From Caldilineaceae bacterium (GTDB lineage: Bacteria; Chloroflexota; Anaerolineae; Caldilineales; Caldilineaceae): 64,000 nucleotides of DNA. Each line of letters opens with the position of its first letter. Positions within the stretch are counted from its first letter, which is position 1. The position numbers and the translations under genes were made by a program. The DNA is taken from assembly GCA_022821585.1 (NCBI GenBank), contig JAJEDI010000041.1, forward strand, positions 147,100 through 211,099, in the 5' to 3' direction. The notes beneath the pieces are model-generated. The model had not been told where the DNA came from. It saw nothing but the letters and a program-made list of their open reading frames with translations, and did not search any database. Below are positions 1 to 8,957 of this stretch, piece after piece.

Positions 1-90
1 ATGCCAAGGCGATGAATTTGTGGCCGGAGGTTTACATCAGTCCTCCGAGTTCGGGAGCACGTGTCTTGCCGTTGGTTTCCGGAGGGAGCG

Positions 91-612
91 ATGGACGAAC
101 GCTACGTGGGTGAGCGCAACCGCCCCAACCTGGGCGCTTCCGGTCCGCTGGATTACAGCAGTGATATGCTTTCGTGGGACTTCGTCGATAGCCGCATGCG
201 CGATTCTCTGAACTATTGGATTGCCAGCGCAGGAAGTGATGGCAGGCCCCATTCCGTGCCCGTTTGGGGGGCATGGCTGGAAGATGTTTTCTACTTCGTG
301 GGGGCGGGCAGGAAAGTCCGAAATCTGCGCGCCAACCCGCAAGCAGTTGTTCATTTGGAGAGCGGCGACGACGTGGTTCTCATTGAAGGCAGATTTGAAG
401 AGCTAGGCACGCAGAACTCAGAATTGCTCCAACTCGTAGACGATGAGTTCATCCGCAAGTACGAAACGTATCGACCCAGCGAACACCTGAAAGACCAAAG
501 CAAATCCAGTTTTCCACCTGAGGGCCTATTCGCCATCTTTCCGCAACTGGTGATCGCCTGGAGCGGGATGGCGAGCGACGCCACGCGCTGGCGGTTTCGC
601 GCACGTCGGTAA
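91..612 (+). CDS. Pyridoxamine 5'-phosphate oxidase (PPOX) family flavoprotein
   Basis: This 173-residue protein has the split-barrel flavin-binding fold signature. A DGRPHSVPVWG stretch near residues 50-60 is followed by the FMN/F420-contacting segment RKVRNLRANPQAVVHLES near residues 74-92, and the chain ends in the TRWRF tail often seen in this family. I chose ATG 91 over the in-frame GTG at 61 because GGAGGG lies four bases upstream. Such proteins reduce or oxidise small substrates with FMN or F420 in the cytoplasm; the substrate here cannot be told. It precedes the BtrH/DUF4872 gene on the same strand with about 85 bases between them. Family assignment is firm, cofactor and substrate are open. 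Confidence 0.85.
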   Translation: MDERYVGERNRPNLGASGPLDYSSDMLSWDFVDSRMRDSLNYWIASAGSDGRPHSVPVWGAWLEDVFYFVGAGRKVRNLRANPQAVVHLESGDDVVLIEGRFEELGTQNSELLQLVDDEFIRKYETYRPSEHLKDQSKSSFPPEGLFAIFPQLVIAWSGMASDATRWRFRARR

Positions 613-698
613 GAGGCGAGTCTCCCCATTTCACTTAACGCCCCAAGATCAGTCACATATGAGGGCCACTGGCCACACTCGGCAAAAGGAAGGCAGCA

Positions 699-1904
699 AT
701 GCCAGTGCTTAGCGACTATACGCAGTTCGATGGTCTCCACTGGGAGACGGGCACGGTACGTAACTATCTCGACTTCTGCGGGGCGACGGCGCCCCATACG
801 GGGAAGCCTTACTCCGAGGCACTGCTGATGGGGATCAGCGGCGGCGCGGTAATGGGGTATTTCGTCTTTGCCTATGAGGGCATCGATCCGCACGCACGCA
901 TTCTCACACGCAACACGTTCGACCCGCTGGAGACGATGCTGAATCGACTGGGCGCAGAACCGACATTGCGCCAGACTGCGAGCGCTGAAAGGGCGGTGGG
1001 GAATCTGGTCGACACACTGGAAGGCGGCACGCCTGCCATAACGTGGGCTGATGCATTGAGTCTCCAGTACGAACCGCATACGTACGAGTTCGACTTTCCT
1101 CACATGCAACCGGTAGTCGTGTACGGGTATGACGAGGAGGCCGACCAGGTCTCGATCGCGGACCGTTCCCGCGTGCCAGTGTTTGCCACGACTGGTCAAC
1201 TGGCCATGGCGCGTTCCAAGGTCAAGAAAATGCGACACCGCGTCATGACCTTAGCGTTGCCGGACGCAGACAGGATTCCGGAGGCTGTTCAGGCGGGCAT
1301 CCGAGACAGTATCCAACTCTTTACGGAGAAGCCGCCCAAAGGGGCTCGCCACAATTTCGGATTTGCTGCCTACCAGCGGTGGGCCGATGCATTGCGAAAA
1401 CCGAAGATGAGGGGTAGTTGGGAAAAGGAGTTTCCGCCCGGTCGTAAGATGTACGCCGGTCTGGAGTCGGTCTTCAGCGACACGCACACTTATGGCAAGG
1501 AAGGGTTCGCTGAAAGAGACGTCTTTGCCGATTTTCTTGATGAAGCCGCGCAGATCTTAGACCGGTCGGTCCTTCGAGAGGCTGGGAAGCAGTTTCGAGT
1601 AAGCGCTCTGGCGTGGCGGGACCTGGGAGAGCTTCTGCTGCCGGACAGCGTTCCTGTTTGGGCGGAGGCGCGCCGGTTAATGCTTGAAAACCAGCGGCTC
1701 TTCCTAGAGAAGGGAGGAGAAGCTATTGAGGCAGGGCAGGCCAATGCCGAACGCCTGATTGCAATTCGTCGCCGGATGGAGACAGAGTTTCCGCTCTCTG
1801 GCGAAGATGTTGTCGCGTTCAGGGAAGAGATTGCCGAGCAGGTTCTGAAGATAAGCGCACTCGAAGAGCCGGCTGTCGAAACGATGAAGGATGCGATGGC
1901 GTGA
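699..1904 (+). CDS. BtrH N-terminal / DUF4872 domain protein
   Basis: This 401-residue soluble protein has the layout of the BtrH_N family followed by DUF4872. The N-terminal half carries HWETGTVRNYLDF (about residues 14-26) and the SEALLMGISGGAVMGYF glycine-rich stretch (about 39-55), the usual BtrH_N landmarks. The C-terminal half is helical and resembles DUF4872. BtrH itself is an acyltransferase-like enzyme of butirosin biosynthesis; relatives elsewhere are mostly uncharacterised. The residue after the conserved His is Trp here, where I expect Cys in BtrH-like members. A strong AAGGAAGG Shine-Dalgarno precedes ATG 699. The gene converges on the MFS gene. No secondary-metabolite genes surround it. 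Confidence 0.75.
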   Translation: MPVLSDYTQFDGLHWETGTVRNYLDFCGATAPHTGKPYSEALLMGISGGAVMGYFVFAYEGIDPHARILTRNTFDPLETMLNRLGAEPTLRQTASAERAVGNLVDTLEGGTPAITWADALSLQYEPHTYEFDFPHMQPVVVYGYDEEADQVSIADRSRVPVFATTGQLAMARSKVKKMRHRVMTLALPDADRIPEAVQAGIRDSIQLFTEKPPKGARHNFGFAAYQRWADALRKPKMRGSWEKEFPPGRKMYAGLESVFSDTHTYGKEGFAERDVFADFLDEAAQILDRSVLREAGKQFRVSALAWRDLGELLLPDSVPVWAEARRLMLENQRLFLEKGGEAIEAGQANAERLIAIRRRMETEFPLSGEDVVAFREEIAEQVLKISALEEPAVETMKDAMA

Positions 1905-1930
1905 AGGCAGATGAGAAAGCAACGCCTCTG

Positions 1931-3214
1931 TCAGGCATCGCCAGATTTTTCCGGACTGCTATCTACCTGACGCAATTCCGGTAACGTCGCGGCAACTGTT
2001 GCGACCAGCAGCGCGGCCACGGCAACCTCTGCGCCTACGGCCAATGGCGCGCCGAATGCATCAGCCAGAACCCCCGTTTGGAGCCTCCCGAACGGACCTG
2101 CGCCTATAGCGACTGCAATGGCTCCCATCGCCTGTCCCCGTCTCTCATCGGCGGCCGCGAGCAGAACGATGGAGCTCTGCATGATGCCAAAGCAGGCGTG
2201 ACCTATCCCCACCAGCAACAGCAGAGCCCAAGAGACGGCGAACACGGAACTGGTTGTGAATGTGAGTAACGCCATGCAGTGCAGCAGCGTGCCGGTAATG
2301 AAGATCCATCCCGGGCTGGTGAAGCGCCTCGCCCAGTTGACCAGGAACAGGCCGACGACGTTTCCGATTCCTACGGAAGCGCCGAGATAGCCGAGCCCCA
2401 CCGGACCCTGGTTCAGGACATCGCGCGCAAATACGGGTAGGAAGTTCATATAGGGAAAGGCCAGCATATTCATGATCATCGTGATCAACGTCACGGCCAG
2501 GATAGACTGGTTCTGGCGCACGTAGAGGACGCTGTCCCGAATCTGTGCCAGGGGCGAAGCGCTGGTGGGAGACGACGTGCGTGGAATAGGCTGCTTGGAG
2601 AGGGCGTGCAGGAGCAGCAGGGAAACCGCGGAAAGTCCGCTCAAAGTCAGGAAACAGCCCAGTACATTGAATGCGTCGAGCACGAGTCCGGCGAGAAGCG
2701 GACCCAGAGCGCGTGCAATGCTCATGCCCAGATTTTCCAGCATCAGGGCGTCAACGACACGCGGGCGGCCCACCAGGTCGGGAATGAGAGCCCTGCGAGT
2801 CGGCCAGTCCATTGCCCAAGCGCAACCGAGTGTAAGCGAGATCACGACGAGATGCCAGATAGCGAGCAGTCCGGCCGCCAACAGGACGGCAACGGTCGCA
2901 TACATGACGAGCGTCAGCGTCTGCGAGGCGATGACCAGAGGCCGGCGTCCGATGCGATCGGCGAGCAGGCCGCCAAAGCCGCCGACGAGTAGAGAAGGGA
3001 TGGACCGGCAGAAGCCAACGAGGCCGACCAGACCGGCAGAGTCAGTCAACTCCAGGACCAGCCAGCCCAAGACTATCATTTCCATATAGTGGGCCAGCCA
3101 CCAGAGAGTGCTTGAACCCAGGAGGAGGCGATAGTCGGCATTTGCCAGCGTCGCCCGAATCCCGGACTCGGGCTGGAAGATGCGCTGGAATCGCCTGGAA
3201 AGATCAGTCCACAT
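1931..3214 (-). CDS. MFS transporter (EntS-like drug/metabolite exporter)
   Basis: This 427-residue polytopic membrane protein has about twelve hydrophobic segments, with MFS motif A visible as GGLLADRIGRRPLV after the second helix (about residues 78-91). The overall pattern matches the MFS_3 / EntS-type exporters. I chose ATG 3214 instead of the TTG/ATG further upstream at 3247; it overlaps the stop of the S9 peptidase gene by about 11 bases, which suggests translational coupling and co-transcription. Substrate unknown. A peptide or small metabolite would suit the peptidase neighbour, but this is only inference. Confidence 0.85.
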   Translation of the reverse strand: MWTDLSRRFQRIFQPESGIRATLANADYRLLLGSSTLWWLAHYMEMIVLGWLVLELTDSAGLVGLVGFCRSIPSLLVGGFGGLLADRIGRRPLVIASQTLTLVMYATVAVLLAAGLLAIWHLVVISLTLGCAWAMDWPTRRALIPDLVGRPRVVDALMLENLGMSIARALGPLLAGLVLDAFNVLGCFLTLSGLSAVSLLLLHALSKQPIPRTSSPTSASPLAQIRDSVLYVRQNQSILAVTLITMIMNMLAFPYMNFLPVFARDVLNQGPVGLGYLGASVGIGNVVGLFLVNWARRFTSPGWIFITGTLLHCMALLTFTTSSVFAVSWALLLLVGIGHACFGIMQSSIVLLAAADERRGQAMGAIAVAIGAGPFGRLQTGVLADAFGAPLAVGAEVAVAALLVATVAATLPELRQVDSSPEKSGDA

Positions 3215-5087
3215 CTGGCCCTTGCAACCCCAGAACCCGGTAAGCAAATCTCAGATGAGTTTCCTGCAGGTGTTCGGCGATGGCGGCGCTGGAGAAGCCG
3301 TGTCCGCCGTCGAGCCAGACCAGCGTGAAGTCCTTCTTCAGGGCTTCCATTTTGCGGGCAAAGTGTTCCATTTGGCGCGGGGTGGCGCGGCTGTCTCGCC
3401 GCCCCTGAAAGATCAGTAATGGCGCCTGGATGGCAGGGGCATGCGTAAGAGGAGAACGTTCCCGGTACAGGTCAGGCTTTTCCGAAGGGGCACCGTCGAA
3501 TATCATGTGGGCCCAGCCCTGCATGGCCGCTGAAGAGTCCTCGTAGTTCATCGTCCAATCTACGATCGCCACCGGGGCAACGCCGCCCGCCCACAGTTCC
3601 GGCTCCTGGGAGAGGGCCCACACGGTGAGAAAGCCGCCATAGGATCCCCCCTCCAGCAGGATGCGGTCCGGGTCGGCGATTCCTTCCTCGATCAGCCAGA
3701 GGCGCGCAGCCAGCATGTCTTCAAGCTCCCAGTGGCCGACATCGCCGTTTATCTTCTCTTGAAAGTCACGGCCGAATCCGGTCGAGCCGCGATAGTTTAC
3801 AGAAAGGAAGGCAAAGCCGTGGTCCAGCCAGGCCTGGCTGGTGGCGTCGAAGGCGTTGGAGACGGCGCCGCTCGGGCCGCCGTGAACGTGAAGGACCGTG
3901 GGGACGGGCCCCCCGGCGGTTTCGTTTGGGGAGGGCAGGCCCAGCCACGCCTGAACTGAAACGCCGTCTGAACTAGGGAAGCTGACAGAACGCCAAGGGT
4001 GGCCAGGAGGGCAGTCGTGTTCGGGAAGAATCAGCCTGGGCGGGTCTGTTGCGGTGAGCGATTGCAGCTGAGAAGGATGTGCTGCATCGCTCCACTGCGC
4101 CCACACGGTGCCGTCCGGGCCGAAAAAGCTGGCCGCTGTTCCCGTATGATAGGGCCCGGAGCGGCCGCGAAAGGTACCCGGACTGTGTTGAAGTGGGAGC
4201 AGATCATCTTCGTTCAGATCGTAGATGAAGAGACCTTCGTGCTCACTTGTCTTTGTTTGGACCAGCAGGCTGGTGCCGTCAGGGGACCAGTCCAGCGGCA
4301 GGACCGGGCCTTCGGAAGAAGGCACCGGCAGGTCACGACGTTCGTTGGAACGCGGGTCCCAAAGTAGAGGCAGGAGCGCGCCGCTTGCGGTTGTCGACGC
4401 GAGGAGTCGATCATCGCCGCGGACTGGGGAGAACTGAACCGGTTCGACACTGTGTTCAAAGCCGTCCCAAAGTTCAGCGACCTGATTTCCTGCATTCGTG
4501 TCAAATACGAGCGTTGTGTAGCGGCGGCTGTGGGGCGCCCGGCGCGTCGACTTGACTGCCAGCAGGCTTCCGCTGCCCGACAGATGGCAGGCCCAAGTCT
4601 CTTCCTTTGCCGAGTATATCAGTTGCGGTGCAAGAGTTGCTCCATCCGATTCCAGTGCGATGCAATAGAACCAGTAGCGACCTTCGTAAACGGCGTCGAA
4701 TGCAAGGCAGGAGCCGTCGCGGCTGATATCGAAGCCGCGCAACGTATACGGTGGCAGTTCGGGTGTCAGGTCTTCAGCCGGTCCACCTGAGAATGGCACA
4801 CGTACAATATGGCCCAGTTCGCTGCCTTTTTCGTCTTTCAGGTAGTAAAGGTAATTGCCATCGGGTCCGAGCCAACCGTAGGAAGGTGTCTCACTTTCGG
4901 GTAGGAGGGGACGCAGATCACCTGATGTCGTGTCCCAGGAGGATACTTGTTTTGTTGGACCCTGCAAACTGGCAAAGACGATTCCACGCGACGGGTTCAT
5001 TGGGGCAACATAGACGTATCCAAGACTGTTGGAACGAAATCGTTGGCGCCAGGGGGCGTTGTCGTCGAGTTGAGGTGGGGAGATCAT
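3204..5087 (-). CDS. S9 family peptidase (prolyl oligopeptidase / acylaminoacyl-peptidase type)
   Basis: From ATG 5087 the product has 627 residues: an N-terminal beta-propeller (about residues 20-370) and a C-terminal alpha/beta hydrolase domain. The catalytic triad is readable as S482 in GGSYGGF, D565 in FQGRRDSR and H596 in DGGHGFSS. No signal peptide is evident, so a cytoplasmic oligopeptidase is likely. The frame stays open upstream to 5393, but that extension is low-complexity and runs into the divergent glycosyltransferase gene. ATG 5129 is the other realistic start; neither has a clear ribosome-binding site. Its stop overlaps the MFS start. Confidence 0.9.
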   Translation of the reverse strand: MISPPQLDDNAPWRQRFRSNSLGYVYVAPMNPSRGIVFASLQGPTKQVSSWDTTSGDLRPLLPESETPSYGWLGPDGNYLYYLKDEKGSELGHIVRVPFSGGPAEDLTPELPPYTLRGFDISRDGSCLAFDAVYEGRYWFYCIALESDGATLAPQLIYSAKEETWACHLSGSGSLLAVKSTRRAPHSRRYTTLVFDTNAGNQVAELWDGFEHSVEPVQFSPVRGDDRLLASTTASGALLPLLWDPRSNERRDLPVPSSEGPVLPLDWSPDGTSLLVQTKTSEHEGLFIYDLNEDDLLPLQHSPGTFRGRSGPYHTGTAASFFGPDGTVWAQWSDAAHPSQLQSLTATDPPRLILPEHDCPPGHPWRSVSFPSSDGVSVQAWLGLPSPNETAGGPVPTVLHVHGGPSGAVSNAFDATSQAWLDHGFAFLSVNYRGSTGFGRDFQEKINGDVGHWELEDMLAARLWLIEEGIADPDRILLEGGSYGGFLTVWALSQEPELWAGGVAPVAIVDWTMNYEDSSAAMQGWAHMIFDGAPSEKPDLYRERSPLTHAPAIQAPLLIFQGRRDSRATPRQMEHFARKMEALKKDFTLVWLDGGHGFSSAAIAEHLQETHLRFAYRVLGLQGPDVD

Positions 5088-5304
5088 TGGCGTTCTCACT
5101 GGATGAAGAGGGTTGTCCTGACCGGTCATCCGGTCGGCGGCAGCAGTCGTCGACTCAGGTTTTTTTCCTAACTTTCGTCGGGTGTCCTGTCTGTGGCTTG
5201 CGGGGCAGATAGTGTGAAGAATTGTACATGGGCTTGGAAAGCCACGCAACGAAAGCTTGATACCAAGGCCCTTGCAGTTGATGGCTGGGGAAGCAGATGA
5301 CATA

Positions 5305-7128
5305 ATGGGAAGAATGAATGCGGGCGTCACATCTAAGCATCTTACGAGCACATTGAGAGAACATGGCGAGCGGACGTATGTCCTGGCGATCACGCTTGTT
5401 GCCGCAGTCCTGCGCTTCTACCTGATTGAAGAAAAGAGCATCTGGTTGGATGAGTCCTTCAGCCTGTGGATAGCCCGCCACAGTCTGTGGGAGGGCTGGC
5501 GCTGGCTCATTGATGTGGACCAGCATCCGCCGCTCTATTACAGCCTGCTGCATATTTGGATTGGGCTATTCGGAACGCTGGAAGGCGCGGTTCGTACGTT
5601 TTCCGCGCTGGCATCTGTGCTGACTATTCCGGTCTTTTATGCGGGATGCCGACGACTGCTCGACCCTTCTGCGGCGGCCATCGCCGTATTCATCGTGGCG
5701 GTTTCACCATTCCACGTACAGTTTGCGCAGGAAGCGCGCATGTATGCGCTGCTAACGCTGGAAGTGGCTTTCGTGATCTACTTCCTGGCGCGGTTGATGA
5801 CAGCGCAAGTTGCGCAGGGCAGAGATTGGGTCGGACTTTCGGTATCTCAAGCACTTGTGATGCTGACCCACAATACGGCGGCCGTCTATTTGCCGGTCGC
5901 GCTGAACGCGGCGGCGGTGCTTATCTACTTGCTTTTTCCTACCGGAGTGGGAGGAGAAGCGAGGGCGCAGAAACCGGAGGAAGAAGTGTCGGGTGCCGAC
6001 GCGGACAACATTTCGCAGGAAAAGGGACAGACTGCTGGGGAGGGCAGGCGGACGGGAGGACCAGCTCTTGCGGCTGAGGAGGTCAATTCAGAAGCGTTTT
6101 GGAAGGACTGGGTCAGATTTCAGGGTCTGGCCTTTCTTTTGTGGCTGCCCTGGGCCGTGCCATTCATCATTCAGGTACTCGACGTCGGATCAGGATTCTG
6201 GCTGCCTCCTCCCTGGCCGAACCTGGTGCTGGATACATTTCGAAACTTTCATTTCGCTTTTCTGCCCTCGCATCTGCCAGTGCGACCCGTCTTGATGTGG
6301 GGCTACTCATTTCTGGCTGTGTTGGGTTTGACAGGGTTGCTCTTCAGACTTGGCTGGCCCCCGCGGGCGTGGCGATGGCATCAGTCGCAGAGTCAGGTCG
6401 ACGGTCGAAGTATGAGGGAAAAAGTGACGCCAGCTCTGGACAGCGAAAGAGCCGGTATTCTTATCGTCTGTCTATTTCTCGTTCCCCACATCGTGGCGCT
6501 TGTTGTCAGTTTGCGCAGTCCTATCTATGCAGAACGGCCTCTGATTTGGACGACTCTGCCCTATTTTATGCTTGTTGCCGCCGGAATACGCATTATTGGG
6601 GGCCCTATCCGGCGTAGTCTATTGTCTCTTCGTCAAAGCGCCAGCATTGGTGGGCTGGTGTCCGGGCTCAGGCTAATCGCTCAGGTCTTGATGCTGGCTG
6701 CGATACTGGGGCTCAGCGGACTCTCCCTGAACGGCTACTACTTCTGGTTTCATAAAGAGGGATGGGACGAGGCAGCTGCTCACATTGCAAAACATGTGGG
6801 GCCCGGAGACATGATCTTTTTCAATGCTACCTGGGTACAGATTCCGTTTGAATACTACTTCGAACAGTTCGAACTCGACACGGTTTTGAAAGGACTGCCC
6901 GTGGACCTGTTTGACAGGGGCGAGCTTGAACCGGCGATGGAGGAGGCCGACATTCCTCGGATCCAGGAATTGCTCGGCGGACGAGACCGTGTCTGGCTTG
7001 TGTATTCGCACAACTGGTACTCGGACCCCTATGGCATCATTTTGAGTGAGCTCGACAAGCTGTTTGGTGAGTCGGAGCAAACCCAATTCAAGGGAATCCA
7101 GGTTTTTCGGTTTACTGGTAGGAATTAG
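5305..7128 (+). CDS. ArnT/PMT-like (GT39 family) polytopic glycosyltransferase
   Basis: The product is about 607 residues with many hydrophobic helices. The first extracytoplasmic loop carries WLDESFSLWIARHS, with the acidic DE pair typical of GT39/ArnT-type enzymes, followed by DVDQHPPLYYSLLHIW, the second family landmark. A hydrophilic linker rich in Glu/Gly interrupts the membrane part near residues 215-270, and a soluble tail follows the last helix. Such enzymes move a sugar from a polyprenyl-phosphate donor onto lipid, protein or glycan at the outer membrane face. Several starts are possible (TTG 5257, ATG 5281, 5305, 5314). It is divergent from the S9 peptidase gene, and their open frames overlap. 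Confidence 0.8.
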   Translation: MGRMNAGVTSKHLTSTLREHGERTYVLAITLVAAVLRFYLIEEKSIWLDESFSLWIARHSLWEGWRWLIDVDQHPPLYYSLLHIWIGLFGTLEGAVRTFSALASVLTIPVFYAGCRRLLDPSAAAIAVFIVAVSPFHVQFAQEARMYALLTLEVAFVIYFLARLMTAQVAQGRDWVGLSVSQALVMLTHNTAAVYLPVALNAAAVLIYLLFPTGVGGEARAQKPEEEVSGADADNISQEKGQTAGEGRRTGGPALAAEEVNSEAFWKDWVRFQGLAFLLWLPWAVPFIIQVLDVGSGFWLPPPWPNLVLDTFRNFHFAFLPSHLPVRPVLMWGYSFLAVLGLTGLLFRLGWPPRAWRWHQSQSQVDGRSMREKVTPALDSERAGILIVCLFLVPHIVALVVSLRSPIYAERPLIWTTLPYFMLVAAGIRIIGGPIRRSLLSLRQSASIGGLVSGLRLIAQVLMLAAILGLSGLSLNGYYFWFHKEGWDEAAAHIAKHVGPGDMIFFNATWVQIPFEYYFEQFELDTVLKGLPVDLFDRGELEPAMEEADIPRIQELLGGRDRVWLVYSHNWYSDPYGIILSELDKLFGESEQTQFKGIQVFRFTGRN

Positions 7129-7440
7129 GTTCCGGTGGTGATTCGGGGAAATCCGCTCAATGTTCGGAAGGAAAAGCGGGCCTGCCGGGGATCTTTCTCC
7201 GCTGCATGATGTACTCTATAGAAACAATCGATCGGCGAAGGGGAAGCGAAGAACAGGAAAGTCTTGGCGGACTCATTTGGCAAGACTGCGCGGCCTATTG
7301 CGGCAAATCACATTTTGCTACCGCAAATCTCAGATCTGACTAACGTCAACGAGGCTTTGCGAGAAATTCGGTAATTGAAGGGGCTTTCAGGAGGACTAAT
7401 TCGGAGTCGAACTGAACATGCGAGCACTTTCTGACAGCGT
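7129..7440. other. Intergenic region between convergent genes
   Basis: These 312 bases separate two convergent glycosyltransferase genes. Short open frames exist on both strands but none has a ribosome-binding site or recognisable product, and I see no strong hairpin followed by a T-run, RNA gene or repeat. Confidence 0.5.
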
Positions 7441-8952
7441 CTAAGAGAACTGCATTCGTTGGAATGGCTGCTTCTTGAGTCCCCAGAAGAGAGCAATCCC
7501 CAGAAGGAACAGAGTAGGGAGCCACTCCACTTGCCGCACCCAATCCAGGTCTTGCAGGTTTTTGGGGTCGATGTATGTCAGATAGGAAAGTGTTACGATT
7601 CCGCTGAGCCAGAGCCAGGGCAGGGCCCACAGCCAGAGTATCTTAGGCTCGCCCTCGCCAGGCGCCAGAAAGGGAAGGAAGGGCATTAGGGCCAGGATAT
7701 ACCACGGATGAATGGTCGTTGCCAGGAGCAAGTATCCGCCCAGCGGAACGGCCATCCAGCGCAGTACGGCTCTCAAATCAGAGTTGAAATTGCGAAACTG
7801 CCTCCACACGAACAACAGGAGCAAGAACATCAGGAAATACGTGATTTCCTGGGCTTCAGACATGGGGTCGGCGATGCCCATGCTTTCGAGCCAGTCTTCA
7901 AGCCAGCGAAATAGCCCGCTATTGAAGTTCCACTGCTCATTGTAGATGCGCAACGCGCCAAAGAGTCCCCGCCCGTCGAGGTCACCGCTCAAGCCCCAAC
8001 CGGCTCTGAGCGCAGGCGACACCAGCATCCCGACGGTCAAGTAGCCATAGAGGAGACGGCTACCCCAGTTCCACCGCCACCAGAATATCGGTGTCAGAAA
8101 CACCGGGATCAGTTTGGTCAAGGTGGCCAGAGCCAGCAACGCCGGTGCCAGGAGAGAAAAGGATGGTCTCCAGGAACCGGCATCCTTTCCCGCGGCCTGT
8201 CGACCGCTTCCACCTGCTTTGGCCGTCAGGACCATCGTGTAGACCGCTAACATGACCAGAAATACCATCAGCGCATCGACGTGCGCGCCTTGGGCGGTCT
8301 CCACAATGACAAGCGGGTTCCACAGGTAGAACAGCAGACGATGGGATGGTAGACCGACGGTCGCCAGCAATCTGGTGAGAATGAAAGCAGTGCCCAGATC
8401 GAAGAGAACGGCTGCGACTTGAAAGGAATCGGGGTCCAGAGGGTAGAAGAATGCGATGGCTGTAAAGAACCATTGGGCCGCGGGCATGTAGGGGCTGGCC
8501 ATCCAGGCGTGATTGGCCTGGGAGCGAAAGGGGACGTCCAGCCAGTCCAGCTGAGAGGCGTCGATGGGATAGGCATAGGGACTGACACCGTTTACAGAAA
8601 TGTGCCCATCCCACATATAGCGGAAGACATCGGAAGACAGAGTGGGGAATGTCTGGAGAAGGAGCCACCTGAAGAGGCATCCTCCGCACCAGATCCAGGC
8701 CAGCAGATAGAACTGCCTGACACCGGTGGGTAACCCTGCACGGTCCTGTCCGATATGGAGCCACCATCTCTCCAGCCAGAAGACGGCAACGGCATAGGTG
8801 GCGAAGGCCATGCCAAACCAAACGAGGAATTCGGCAACTTCAGTCGTTCCCAGGTTCCCGTGGCGAACCTGCATGGAGACCATGCCGCCGTAGGCAAACG
8901 CAGAAACGACAAGGAGCGAGAGAGGGAGAAACCAGGTCCTCAAGCTCGTCAT
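7441..8952 (-). CDS. Polytopic mannosyltransferase-like protein (GT87 / PIG-M-like)
   Basis: This membrane protein of about 503 residues has ten or more hydrophobic helices. The loop after the second or third helix carries FRYMWDGHISVNGVSPYAYP, the RYxWDG...PY pattern seen in polyprenol-phosphate-dependent mannosyltransferases (GT87, MptA/PimE and PIG-M relatives). A second landmark is WNPLVIVETAQGAHVDALM. It probably transfers a hexose from a lipid-linked donor to an envelope glycolipid or glycan. ATG 8952 is the likely start; a TTG at 8961 would overlap the upstream ADP-ribosylglycohydrolase stop as TTGA. Either way the two genes are coupled. Confidence 0.75.
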   Translation of the reverse strand: MTSLRTWFLPLSLLVVSAFAYGGMVSMQVRHGNLGTTEVAEFLVWFGMAFATYAVAVFWLERWWLHIGQDRAGLPTGVRQFYLLAWIWCGGCLFRWLLLQTFPTLSSDVFRYMWDGHISVNGVSPYAYPIDASQLDWLDVPFRSQANHAWMASPYMPAAQWFFTAIAFFYPLDPDSFQVAAVLFDLGTAFILTRLLATVGLPSHRLLFYLWNPLVIVETAQGAHVDALMVFLVMLAVYTMVLTAKAGGSGRQAAGKDAGSWRPSFSLLAPALLALATLTKLIPVFLTPIFWWRWNWGSRLLYGYLTVGMLVSPALRAGWGLSGDLDGRGLFGALRIYNEQWNFNSGLFRWLEDWLESMGIADPMSEAQEITYFLMFLLLLFVWRQFRNFNSDLRAVLRWMAVPLGGYLLLATTIHPWYILALMPFLPFLAPGEGEPKILWLWALPWLWLSGIVTLSYLTYIDPKNLQDLDWVRQVEWLPTLFLLGIALFWGLKKQPFQRMQFS

Positions 8953-8957
8953 TCTGG

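Noticed and set aside
3..113. Open frame at the left edge that could be the 3' end of an upstream gene
   Set aside because: Only 36 codons, no recognisable domain, and it overlaps the well-supported PPOX start.
351..1238. 295-codon minus-strand frame
   Set aside because: Lies antisense to the PPOX and BtrH/DUF4872 genes; no family resemblance; GC-rich antisense shadow.
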